This document shows, piece by piece, positions 32,227 through 43,489 of a stretch of 64,000 nt of DNA. Origin of the DNA: Myotis daubentonii (taxonomy: Eukaryota; Chordata; Mammalia; Chiroptera; Vespertilionidae); the NCBI RefSeq assembly GCF_963259705.1, contig NC_081851.1, positions 59,542,855 through 59,606,854 of the forward strand. The letters run 5' to 3'. The position numbers were made by a program, and so were the translations under genes. The notes under the pieces are model-generated. The model was not told the origin of the DNA and did not search any database. It worked only from the letters and a program-made list of their open reading frames with translations. Each line of letters begins with the position of its first letter. Positions within the stretch are counted from its first letter, which is position 1.

Positions 32227-34199
32227 TATCCTTAGGTAGATTGTTAGGTAGCATGGGGCTCGTGAAAGGACGCTGGTCTGTGAGTTAGAAGACTGAGTCC
32301 TGTTTTTGCCAGGTCACATCTCCTCTCTGGATTGTAATTCTTCCTCTGCCAGGGAGGGGGCTGGGGGAAATGACTGTGGGGTTTCTTGAAGTCAGATCTT
32401 TTTAACACATCTTTTAATTTACTACTGAAACCCTCTTTTTCTCCAAAAGCTATCCTGTTTTTAAGAAAGTGTTATGAAAATCTTTGTTAATTCTGTGTGA
32501 AAGGCATTTTATTTTAACTTTCATAGCTAATTCCAAACACAAAGTGTGGGGAAATCTTTTAGATCATTATATAAGTTAAGAGTTTACAGTGTGTACCATT
32601 CAGTTGATCTAATTGCATTCTAGGAGACACCTTTGAGTCTCCATTCTCTCCCATAATGCTGCCAATTAACATCTTCTCTCTTCCTTTCTCTGACTTTCGC
32701 TTGAGTTGCAGAGACTAGCACCCACGTATATACAAGCAACTGATAATAGATAATAGTATTAGCAAAATCAATGAAGTTCAATTATTAATAAGATCAAAAA
32801 GAGGGGGAAAAAAGAAATGTTGAGGAAAAAATACAGCTAGAATATTGGTTGAGTAAGACTTTTCATCCTTTCAACTTACTCTGAAATGAAAACTGCCTAT
32901 TTTTTTTTTCATCCACTAGAATCTACTCTACACCTAAGTATGCACAATGCTCAAATTGATATTAACTCTTAAATATTCAGTGAGAGGCTTAAGAATTAAA
33001 GGAATACTTGGCTGCCTTTCCACTTTTTACTTAATTGCAATATCACTTCATTTTGCAGTATTTAAGCAGCATTGAATCATAACAATAGTAACCCTCCAAC
33101 TTCCTATTCAGCCTGTGTTTTAAATGAAGTTCAGTGTCTATTGGACTGCATTTATTACACTCACATGTGACATGTGGAGTTCATTAAAATTAACTCCAAT
33201 TTGGAAGTATAAAACTCAAGTTCTGTACTTGAAATACTGGACAAATAAAAAGGTCGTATATCCTTGAATATATAAATAAGGGCAAACTATACACTGCATA
33301 TGTGATATTAGACATATTCAGATTATTTCACTGAAACAAAACGGTCTTGTAAACTTAAAATTGAAAAGTTAAGGATCTCTTTTGACTTAATAACTTTTAT
33401 AATTCAAGGAAGAAAGGAACTGTACATACATCTTGTAAGCTCAATGACACAGAACACTGTTCCTACTTCTTCAAAATGTCAGCAAACCCAAAGAACATTC
33501 CTGCTAGAGAATGTTCATTTATACAATTATATTACTTAGTATATGAAACCTACAAGGACATCCACAGCATTTAATCACTTTAAAAATGTCACTCCCACAC
33601 CTTAAGGCCCTCAAGCTCCTTGAAAATCCAGCCTCAATCTGAGTTTCTTACATATTCTACTTCTCTTCCACTATTAATTTAAATTTTTTAAAAGCTTTAT
33701 CATTTTAAAACTTGTTTTATATTGCATACTAAAATTCAATCAAAATGTGGGTAAGAACAGAGAAATACTTTGATGGAAAACTGATGTGAGAAAGACAGAA
33801 ATGATATTTAAAATCTCTTTTGAAAACAGGATAACAAAGACTATAAAATCTATCAAGAAAGAAATGTAGATTTAAACCATGTTTGATAAATATGTTTATA
33901 TACAAGGTGAAAAAGTAAATAACTGGATATTTTTTAAGTGAAAAAATAATCACTGTTCCAAGTAGATCCTGGGGAAGGATCTGGGGTGTTTATCTAAGGC
34001 GTCCCTTGAGATAAACTTTAATCGTGCAGGTGTGGGACATTTAAGTAGTTGATAGCGAAGAGTTTGCTTTAAGCAAGCAGGACCAGAGTAGCAGGCTTTA
34101 GGACCAACAAAGACCAAAGGCTTTAATTTAAATTTTAAGCGTACGCAAAATAATTCAATTAACTGCCAGAGGAGGAAGAATTACACCACATGAAACATA
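32227..34199. other. Unique AT-rich sequence
   Basis: No repeat or gene recognised. A weak MIR-like patch lies near 32285-32340. Confidence 0.4.
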
Positions 34200-34567
34200 T
34201 GCAGTTGCAAATTATACAGCTTTTTTATTACTCATCCAAATTCCTGAGCTGCGGGTACAGGCTTAGTTAGGGATCCCAGTGGTGCTGTCCTCAGGGGTCC
34301 GTCAGCTAGGCTGGTCTGGTCTGGATGCAGGGGGCTGGAGTTCCTCACCGGAGAGCTTGGTAGCGTCTCAATCCGGTGTTACTGACCGTCCTTCTGTCGT
34401 TTAGCAAAGAAAGTAGCATGGAGCGGTGTCGCTTGTCAGACCGACACAGGGACAGGCCTTTGTAGCTGTCTTGACAGGCGAGTATCATTAGCTGGCCATG
34501 GTCCATATTAAAAGTTTGTTCCTACCTGTAGCAGCTTAGGTGGCTATCAATGATTTACATCAATGCA
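34200..34567 (-). other. Candidate solo LTR or CpG-rich regulatory element
   Basis: About 11 CpG dinucleotides lie in 34245-34490, in a region otherwise nearly free of CpG. On the minus strand an AATAAA lies near 34225 ('gagtaataaaaaagctg'), preceded by GC-rich sequence, like the R/U5 part of a retroviral LTR. Possible borders are TG at 34200 and CA at 34566-34567 with 4-bp flanks 'cata' on both sides. Four-base repeats are weak evidence, so the borders are tentative. No retroviral gene is present. Confidence 0.35.
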
Positions 34568-34571
34568 CATA

Positions 34572-34896
34572 TGTAAATTTCAAACAAGGCGAGGGGGCTA
34601 AGGAGAGTATGTCACTCATGCAAGTGTTTATTTTGACAAGTCACTTTGCCTCAGTTCAAATCCTTATCTCTGGGGTACACACGCTTCAAGGCAGTGGGGA
34701 ATGTGTCTTTAATATTATACTTTAAGTTTTAAGGAAAGTTAATTCAAACATTTTAAAACTTTTCTAACATTCTTTAAGCATTTTAAACATTTCTATATTT
34801 TACTACAGCAATCACTTGGTTGATTCTTCTATATTGTGGCAATAACTGGCTTGATGCCCCTCTCCCTTTTAAAGTAGATGATTCCTTGTTGGATTC
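34572..34896. other. Unique AT-rich sequence
   Basis: No feature recognised. Confidence 0.35.
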
Positions 34897-34904
34897 CACT
34901 AGAT

Positions 34905-35116
34905 CAGTGGTTCTCAACCTTCTGGCCATTTAAATACAGTTCCTCATGTTGTGACCCAACCATAAAATTATTTTCGTTGCTACTTCATAACTGTAATGTT
35001 TCTACTGTTATGAATCATAATGTAAATATCTGATATGTAGGATGGTCTTAGGAGACCCCTGTGAAAGGGTTGTTCAGCTGTCAAAGGGGTCGCGACCCAC
35101 AGGTTGAGAACCACTG
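34905..35116. mobile_element. hAT MITE, 212 bp
   Basis: Terminal repeats 'cagtggttctcaacct' and 'aggttgagaaccactg', with exact 8-bp duplication 'cactagat' at 34897-34904 and 35117-35124. Opposite orientation to the copy at 14028. Confidence 0.94.
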
Positions 35117-35178
35117 CACTAGATTATGTTAACACTAGAGGCCTGATGCATGAGATTCATGCAAGAGTAGGCCTTCCT

Positions 35179-35395
35179 GCCGAAACCGGTTTGGCTCAGT
35201 GGGTAGAGCGTTGGCTTGCGGACTGAAAAGTCCCAGGTTCAATTCCGGTCAAGGACATGTACCTGGGTTGCGGGCACATCCCCAGTAGGACATGTGCAGG
35301 AGGGAGCTGATCGATGTTTCTCTCTCATCGATGTTTCTGACTCTATCTCTCTCCCTTCCTCTCTGTAAAAAATCAATAAAATATATTTAAAAAAA
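35179..35395 (+). mobile_element. Ves SINE nested in a Helitron
   Basis: Head 'cgaaaccggtttggctcagt' with A box 'tggctcagtggg', B box 'ggttcaattcc', CT-rich body and 'aaatatatttaaaaaaa' tail. Perfect 15-bp duplication 'agagtaggccttcct' at 35164-35178 and 35396-35410. Confidence 0.95.
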
Positions 35396-35533
35396 AGAGT
35401 AGGCCTTCCTTCCCCTGGCTGCTGGCACCGGCTTCCCTCTGCCACCTGGGACCCGCGCTTCCCTTGCAGCCCCAGCTTCATCTGGAAGATTGTCTGGCAG
35501 GACATCCAGTCTAATTAGTATATTATGCTTTTA

Positions 35534-35993
35534 CTAGAGGCCCAGTGCACAAAAATTTGTGCACTCGGGAGGGTCTCTCAGCCCGGCTTGTGCCCTCTTG
35601 CAGTCTGGGATCCCTCGGGGAATGACCACCTGCTGGTTTAGGCCCACTCCACGGGGATTTGGGCCTAAGCTGGCAGTCAGACATCCCTCTGGAAGCCCAA
35701 GAGCCCTTGGGGGATGTCCACTTGCCAGCGGGGAGCAAGCCTAAGCTGCAGTAACACATCCTTAGTGTTGCTGAGGAGACAGGAGAGGCTCCCACTACCA
35801 CCGCTGTACTGGCAGCCATCAGCCTGACTTGTGGCTGAGCAGAGCTCCCCCTGTGGGAGCCCACTGACCACCAGGGGGAAGCTCCTGCATTGAGCATCTG
35901 CCCCCTGGTGGTCAGTGTGTGTCATAGTGACCAGTGATTCCCAGTTGCTCTGCTGTTAGGTTAATTTGCATATTACCCTTTTATTATATAGGA
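35534..35993 (-). mobile_element. Helitron nested in another Helitron's 5' terminus, 460 bp
   Basis: Minus strand: 5' TCCTATATAATAAAAGGG at 35993, hairpin 'gtgcacaaatttttgtgcac' near 35545-35564, CTAG at 35534-35537. It inserted between A (35533) and T (35994), both belonging to the outer Helitron's AT-rich 5' end. Same body as the proximal halves of the two composites. Confidence 0.92.
35865..35914. promoter_or_regulatory. Palindromic pair of CTCF-like motifs (one perfect core)
   Basis: Plus arm CCACCAGGGGGA (11 of 12) within 35865-35882. Minus arm CCACCAGGGGGC (12 of 12) within 35898-35914, preceded by CTGA and followed by AG. Confidence 0.6.
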
Positions 35994-36003
35994 TTATTAT
36001 AGA

Positions 36004-36533
36004 TGTTGAAGTAGATGCTTATATTTCAGTGAAGAGATAGGTTGGCAAAAATAACTGATAATTATTATTTATATATGAAATCCTAGTTTACTAGCATCTT
36101 TTTTCCTTGACATGCCAATTTAGAGAAAAAATATTTTGTTCCCAAGATTGTTGTCACACCCCTCCATCACATGGCCTGAAATTTTTATCTTCCTGCCAAC
36201 GTTTGCATGTTGAGACTATTCTTATACATTAGCTCACATGTCATGATTCAGACTGTTTCTCAAGTAGCAGGTTTCTGCCACAGTTAATCAAATTTAACCA
36301 TGCAGATCATGCACCTTCTCATCAATCTGAAAAGAGCCAAAGTTGGCTAAGAACTATTACTAAAGATACCCGGGATTACTATTTCCTTCTGAACAGAATT
36401 CCCAGAGTACTTTTGCCACACGTTCCGTATGATATAGATTTAGAATTTTCTCCCTGTAATGATTAAGAGACTTTTATGTTCCAAAATCAATTTTCCCACT
36501 GAAGTGTGCTGATGTCCAATATAGATTTTGTTT

Positions 36534-36582
<49 letters not shown>

Positions 36583-38825
36583 ACACTATTTCTTTATTTG
36601 CATTCCAAATATTGCTTAAAACTCCTATTGCTTTTACAAAAACAGTTATGAGATTATTTCTACCCTTTATTTCCAACCACCTATAAGAGGGGGGGGTCTG
36701 TGTTTTCTTGTAAAGAATTTGCAGTGAGAAATTATGTGGTTTCCCAGAACATCTTGGTAAATCAGAAACAACACAGATACTTCTTAATGTGGCTCCCTAT
36801 AGTGATATTTCCTCAGAGAGGAGATCTGTGGGACTTATTTGGGACACATTGAAAGAAAAGAGAGATTAAATTTTAGCCAGAAATTGACTTGCTCCAGGAG
36901 ATGTCAAGTTTTGTATAGCTCTTACCGGTAATGTATGACAGTCCTCTCCCTGATTTAATTTTCTGTACTCCACTTGATGTGGCCTCGTTACTAAACAAAA
37001 GCATCCCTCAACCATCAAGCAGTTTGTTAGGCCTAAAACTCCATCCATATACATATATACAAATGGATATATACATTTCCTGTGTTGTAGCAGGCTTTTA
37101 ACATATACAGTTGGTATGCTTTTGCTGCTAAGATTTGATCTGTGGTGTATCAGATCAAGTAACAATTTACTGACATTCAATTATAACTTAGGGTCAATCA
37201 ACCCTATAAAAATAATTTCAGTACATAGATGACTGAACAGACCTAATTTCAATCTCTATTCTGACACTTACTAGCTGTAAAGGAGGGTTAAGAATTTAAG
37301 TTCCTACTTAAGTGTGGAGAGACTAAACAGTATAAGTCAAAGGCTGTTAAATCACATTTTTTACCCATATATTTAGGAAAAAATCACTTCTACTGTTGTG
37401 GTCAACAACCTGCTTCCCTATTTATAATGGTCTGGCCCTCTAGCAACTTCAGCGTGAAATTATAGCTAATTTGCCTACAACCGTCAGATGGTCATAATAA
37501 TCTGGCCACTCAGTGTATAAGTACGTCTATAACTTACTGGAAATAGGAGTAAATGAAATTGTAGATATTCTAATAATAATACCTCAACCTTTCATTTTGA
37601 AGTCTTATTGGGTTTAAACAATCCCTATTTTGAAAATATATAGACAGTTTTAGATTACAAGTCCTATTAAGGATGTTTGTACCACTCCTCTTGCTTCTTA
37701 AGCTGGCATATTGGAATAAAAAATGGCTTATGTGTCCATGGCATAGGGTTCACCATGAGATTGGGGTTGGTGGTTATCCTTGTTTCATGCTGGTGCTAGG
37801 GCTGCACTCCACTGGCTATGTGGAGGCCAGTATCCCTGAGGTGGGGTTAGTCTGTTCCTGTCAATAAGCATCTTACTAATGTACATTATTAATAGCTCTG
37901 TCCTCCTGACCTAGTCACAACTCTATAGCTCTCGCTTGCTGCTGATTCATTCCTACTAAAGCAGACCTCTGTATCTTCCTGAACCATGACCCAAATTTGG
38001 AACCTAAAGTCGCCTGCTCAGCAGCCCTTAATGACCAGGATACTTTGCCCCCAAGGAGATGTGTAATTGCCCAAATGCTTATAAGTAAATGTGTTGTAAT
38101 AGATGATCATCTCATTAATCCTACCTGTTTGCATAAAATGACACAGTTTACAAACCAAATAAAGTTAATTAAGGTTAGTTTCATATTAACCGAGTTATAG
38201 AGGATCAAGACTATTGTCTCCATTCTTTAATTTAGAAATGAAACGGCAGAATTAACATACTCCCATTACATGACATATATGTGCGCTGGAGCAAAAGGGG
38301 ATGTATGGGGCTAGAAAGGTTAATCTTTCCTTGACATATAGCTTAAAATTTGATCACTCTTAGTTGAGACTATATCCCATAACAGATAAGAATTATATGA
38401 GTACTTTAACTTGGGGGATTTTTGAATCAGTTCTGCTCAGTCCCACATTAGTACCAACTCCATGAAATTTCCTTCCTACTCACACCATCCTGGACCCTGC
38501 AGGTTTAGCACCCACTTTTTTATTTTTTTTTGTGAGGGATAAATATGTGCTAAGCCATTGAAAAGAGAAATCGTTCACAAGCCATATTTTGGATAAGGCT
38601 GATTGAATCTTGAAACACACAGAGGCTCATATCTGATGAAAGACCAAGGGGTAGTATTGTCTGTAGGCAACTTGACCTGAACAGCAATGAAAGGAACACT
38701 AATAGGCTTCCAAGATCATAATGATATGGATTTTTGTCTTCCTGTGATAGGCCACATCAGTTTTTCTTACTACTCAGTTCAGCCAATGGCAATTCAGTAT
38801 GTGGGGACAGAGGATTCTCTAGATC
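36004..38825. other. Unique sequence with a (CA)n run
   Basis: No gene recognised. A MIR-like patch ('gacacttactagctgta') lies near 37262-37280. Confidence 0.4.
36537..36581. repeat. (CA)n microsatellite
   Basis: Pure CA run of about 45 bp. Confidence 0.95.
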
Positions 38826-38833
38826 ATCTAGAC

Positions 38834-39144
38834 CAGTGGTTCTCAACCTTCCTAATGCCGGGACCCTTTAATACAGTTCCTCATGTTGTGGTGACCCCCA
38901 ACCATAAAATTATTTTCATTGCTACTTCATAACTGTAATTTTGCTACTGTTATGAATCATAATGTAAATATCTGATATGCAGGATGTATTTTCATTGTTA
39001 CAAATTGAACATAATTAAAGCATAGTGATTAATCACAAAAACAGTATGTAATTATATATGTGTTTTCCGATGGTCTTAGGCGACCCCTGTGAAAGGGTCA
39101 TTCGACCCCCAAAGGGGTCGCGACCCACAGGTTGAGAACCACTG
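38834..39144. mobile_element. hAT MITE, 311-bp long form
   Basis: Terminal repeats 'cagtggttctcaacct' and 'aggttgagaaccactg', with exact 8-bp duplication 'atctagac' at 38826-38833 and 39145-39152. It has about 100 bp of extra internal sequence (near 38985-39080) that the 212-bp copies lack, so those look like deletion derivatives. Confidence 0.94.
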
Positions 39145-39152
39145 ATCTAGAC

Positions 39153-40232
39153 TATTTTCTCACTTGTAATACTCCATATAGGGGGATATAACATAGAGCC
39201 ACTAGGGAACAGCAGAGAGCCAGGAGCAGATGCAGAGGTGGCTCGAGAGCATTGACACATTTGAAGCAGCAGTTGATGCCAAAGAAGCTGCCTGTTCTCT
39301 CACACCTGAGCCAGGTCCCCAGGTGGATCATGTTACTGGTGTAGAGTTTGAGATACTAAACAACAAGCAACACAGAAATGTAGAAATAATAAAGGCTTGA
39401 AAAGCAGATCCATGTTGACCTATTAAAAAAACAACACAACATTTACTGAATGCCTACTACACACCATGTACTCAGCTAGACTTTATAAATAGAAAGATAT
39501 AGTGAAGTCTAAGGAAGGGCATTGCCACAATTAAAAGAGAATATTTAAGGTAGATCCTCATGGATGTCAAGACATGGTTCATATATACTAGTAATTTTAG
39601 TCCTAATTTAAAAACAGGGTAGAATTTTAGGCCTTCTGAAAGGTATGCTCAAAATGATATTTAACAAAAATAGGAAGGGTACAGGGAAATATAAGTAATG
39701 GGAAATAAGAAAGTATAATGAAAGATAAAGAAGGAAAAAGTTATCAAGAAGTATACTTGAATTATTACTACAAAATACATTCAAGACATAAGAAGGAGAG
39801 TAAAACAAACAAATAAGTTTAAAAAAATTCTGGATTTATCCATAAAATTATTGGTAACCTTCCAGAAAATTGAATCAGTAAATTGGAGAGGCAAAAACAA
39901 GGGTATTTATTTTTGAACTGAAAGTTGGAGAAGAGGAAATGAAAGTGACAGGTAAAGATTACTCTGTCACAAGATTGAAATTTAAAAGGAGAGAAATAAG
40001 ATTCTAGAGGAGGTAACAATTTTAGAAGGAAAAGAGAAGATGTATGAAACTGGGTTGTCACTGGTAAGATGTGTGTTAAAAGCTTCAAAAAATTCAATTT
40101 GACCTTGTTTTAGAAAAAACAGTAGTTAAAACCAAAATCAAAACACAAACAAACCTCTTTGTGTTTGGAGTGATGGGGAGGAAAAATAATTTTTCCATCA
40201 CCCTTCTAGGTTCTTGGCTGAGACTTTCCTGG
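39153..40232. other. Mostly unique sequence
   Basis: An L2/MIR-like snippet ('acatttactgaatgcctact') lies near 39439-39470. No gene recognised. Confidence 0.4.
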
Positions 40233-40248
40233 CCCCCCCCCCCCCCCC
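40233..40248 (+). repeat. Poly-C run (16 bp)
   Basis: Sixteen consecutive C. The length should be treated as sequencing-sensitive. Confidence 0.9.
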
Positions 40249-40884
40249 ATAAGATTAACAGGAGAAAAACCAAGCTTAATATGTGTACCTCTTGTATAAA
40301 TGGGAGATACTCAGGAAAACTGAATAACTCCTCCAAATGACTTAAACCACCACCTTAAATACCATCTTCAGCTAAAGACAAAAGAAGATGTTGGTGGGTG
40401 GAGGAACCAGTGATGGGAGCTTACCAGAAAAAGCCCAGGAGAGTAAGGTTGTTATGCAGATAGAAGTTATTATCTTCTCCATTGATAAGTTTCTAGAGAT
40501 TTACTCAGCCTTCTCTTCCTGGTTCAAAGAATCATTAACAAATGGATAATTCCCTTATAAATTTAAATCTCTCCTACAAAAGGGTAACTTCTGCTCAGTT
40601 TCCCAGCTATTCCTATATCTGCTGCTTCTTTAAAATAGCCTTAAATAATTCTATGCCCAAAGGTCATATTTTTGAGTTGCAAATTCAACTCCCCTTTTGT
40701 ATAACACATTTGAACCTTGTGCTGAAATCATCCCTGATACCATTGTAATGATCTGGTCATTATTTAACAAGAAAGGAGTAAAGGGAATACTACGTAATAT
40801 AGGCATGCCATGTATACAGCTTACTAATTTAACACTCTCCAAGTCTGTTTCCCACTAATCAATGGGGGAAGAGACTGGAGAAAG

Positions 40885-41330
40885 GCAGTGTGGACAAATG
40901 CCCAGTGAAGGTCTGAGTGACATGGGAAGGTGCCTACCTGTCTGTCGGTCACACCTGAGAGCCAGTCAGTGGGCCTTGCAAGAGTGAGAAAACTGAATAT
41001 TTAAACTTCTGGCCCTTTTGGGACTCCTGTGGCAGGGGCGAGCTCCGCGGTGCCCATGCGGCTCACAGCCATGTGAGATCTACACGATGGACTAATGGAC
41101 TTTAACTGATGCTGAACTGGACTCAGCTGCAACATGGAACAAAAGCTCTGGACACTGGCCCTCCTTTTGGCCCTGCTGGATCCCCAGCTCTACCTCTTTT
41201 GGGTTTACAGGACATGGGGCTTGACAACCCCAGGAATGTAACTCCATGCAAATAAAGCCTTTTACCACATCTTATTCTCCCGTGGGGGCTTCTGAAAATG
41301 CTTATTTCACTGCTAACCCAAGAACCCCAC
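40885..41330 (+). other. Candidate LTR-like segment
   Basis: A GC-richer segment with 'gcgagctccgcggtgccc' near 41038 and AATAAA at about 41251 ('caaataaagccttttacc'), followed by U5-like sequence. This resembles an LTR R/U5 layout, but no target duplication or defined ends were found. A processed transcript 3' end is an alternative. Confidence 0.3.
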
Positions 41331-41378
41331 TCCCACTCATGTCTGGGAAATCTGGCCCACTGAATTATCTGGTAACTA

Positions 41379-41566
41379 TCCCTATATAATTTATAATAAT
41401 AGAAGCGTAATATTCTAATTAGACCAGACATCATTCCAGACGACCTTCAGGACAAAGCCAGGGCTGCGAGGGAAGCCCGGGTCCCGGGTGCCAGAGGAAA
41501 GCCAGTGTTGGCATCCGGGGGAAGGACAGCCTGCTTTTGCATGACTTTTGTGTATTGGGCCTCTAG
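41379..41566 (+). mobile_element. Short Helitron, 188 bp
   Basis: TCCCTATATAATTTATAATA after host A, a diverged 'agcgtaatattctaattaga' 5' block, a decayed hairpin 'gcatgacttttgtg', CTAG at 41563-41566 and host T. An older copy. Confidence 0.8.
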
Positions 41567-42951
41567 TTATCTTATAATGAAGAACTTGTAGTACTTTCCA
41601 TAGCTAACTGGACAGAGTTCCGGCTGTTTCAGTTTATGCTTATAACAAAAATTTCATGTGCTAATTATGTGTGGTGAGGTGGATAGAGCCCAAATAAGAA
41701 ATGTGTTCATAGAGGCATTAGGTTCATTTCACTAACTGCTAGGAGATCTTACAAGAATGATATATTGCACTTATATGCAAGTATTTTCTTCACAGAACTC
41801 AAAGCACCATATCTTTCTTTGAAAGTTCTGTGTAATAACTCCTGCAACGCCCTGGAGGGGATAAGATGGTAGATATTGTTTTGTGGTGTGTTTTTCATTC
41901 TGGCAAAGGCACAAAGAAGCAATGTGTGTTTATAGGCTCAGCAGACAGTACTTGATTAGCTTAACTTGCATTTATGAGACATAATTTATCAGAGTGCTCG
42001 TGCCTGCAGAAGTACAATATCTTAGCCTGAAGAACTACCACATCTCCTTAATATGTGGCAAGCTATGGAAGGGAAGTCAGTGTGCTTCTGACTTCTATAA
42101 CACAGGTCTACATCCTAGGAAAAATCTTATGAGGTAGGTCTATGTTAACCAAATAAAGAGAGTAAAAAAAAAACTAGAATATTTAAACAAGCACCTTAAT
42201 ATATCAATTTCCATGTATATATTTTTTGCTAGCCTTTATAAATAGATATAATGAAACTCTTCACTTTCAACAAAGAACTGGCATAAAAATAAATATTTGG
42301 GAAAAATCTTCATGGATGTTGTAAATCAAATTTAATTTTAGATGTTAATAAAGAATAAAAAACGTTTATTTGAGCAAAAAGGAACTGCAGTCTGGGAGAC
42401 AGAGATTCAGCTAGCAGCCTGAATTGTGTTCCGCTGAGATAAAACCATCTCGGATAATGAAAGTTCCCATGCAAGTTCTCAATTAGGTTCATTTTATTTA
42501 AATGAGGTATACACATTGTGCAGTTCTGATTGGACAGGGCAGGTCTCAGTGCTTTGGCAGAAAGATGAATGCTGACTGTGATGGCATAAATAAGCAGGGC
42601 ATAGTATGGCAAGCTGAGGTTCTTCCCAGTATACAGAGTATGTGAGAACCCCTGTCAGCAATTGGCCACTTGGCACTTGTTATTTATAAAATGTGGGCTC
42701 TTGGTTGACCACGGGGAATCCATCTCAGTAAATTCCTTTTTGGGGTTCACTTAAAATGAATACTTCTTCTTGAGGATTACATGTGAAGACATGGCTATAA
42801 ATAATTTTAGTCTTAGTTTGGACAGTGTAAAAGGTTAGGCTTACTAACCTTTTCACTGGAGGTAGCCAAACCGAATATTAAAGACTTTCAGTAGTTCAAT
42901 GCACATTTACAAATACATAGGTTGGTTTATCTCCAGGAACACAGAAGAAAG

Positions 42952-42954
<3 letters not shown>
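41567..42954. other. Unique sequence, no gene seen
   Basis: No repeat or exon recognised. Confidence 0.4.
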
Positions 42955-43001
<47 letters not shown>

Positions 43002-43003
43002 AA
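42955..43003 (+). repeat. (AAAT)n microsatellite
   Basis: About 12 tetranucleotide units. Confidence 0.95.
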
Positions 43004-43253
43004 GGCAATATAGTGATCAAATGGATTTGGCAACTCTTATTTTTCCCATTGGTCTGAAAATTTAAATCACTTTTTAAATTATCAAATAATTAATATAAAA
43101 CATTGTTATTCAGAGTCCATACTTCCTTTTAATTTTCTTGGAAACATATATGGCAAATTATATAAAGTGTGGCAATTGAACTGGTGATGTTGACTAATTA
43201 TAATGGTCAAAATCACTGAGCAGACTGGCAAATAGATCTATGAAGATCTTTTT

Positions 43254-43473
43254 TTTTTTAAATCTATATTTTATTGACTTTTTACAGAGAGGAAGGGAGA
43301 AAGGATAGAGAGTTAGAATCATAGATGAGAGAGAAACATTGATCAGCTCCCTCCTGCACACGCCCCACTGGGGATGTGCCCACAACCAAGGTACATGCCC
43401 TTGACCAGAATCGAACCTGGGACCCTTCAGTGCGCAGGCCAACACTCTATCCACTGAGCCAAACCGGTTAGGG
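43254..43473 (-). mobile_element. Ves SINE with target duplication
   Basis: Minus-strand head 'ccctaaccggtttggctcag', B box 'ggttcgattct', CT-rich body and A/T tail. Perfect 16-bp duplication 'ctatgaagatcttttt' at 43238-43253 and 43474-43489. Confidence 0.94.
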
Positions 43474-43489
43474 CTATGAAGATCTTTTT

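Larger units (their letters stand above)
35135..36003 (-). mobile_element. Helitron split by a Ves SINE and a second Helitron
   Basis: Minus strand: host A (36004), 5' TCTATAATAA at 36003-35994, then an interruption, then 'taaaagcataatatactaat' from 35533 downwards. The 3' hairpin is 'gcatgagattcatgc' and CTAG lies at 35135-35138. Removing the two insertions leaves about 190 bp. The Ves SINE lies near the 3' end and the other Helitron sits inside the 5' terminus. Confidence 0.85.

Noticed and set aside
35179..35395. tRNA gene (A- and B-box-like sequence)
   Set aside because: The boxes belong to the head of a Ves SINE with tail and target duplication; no tRNA cloverleaf with an anticodon stem was seen.
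41123..41434. 103-codon minus-strand frame
   Set aside because: Overlaps a GC-richer LTR-like block and a Helitron 5' end; no domain.
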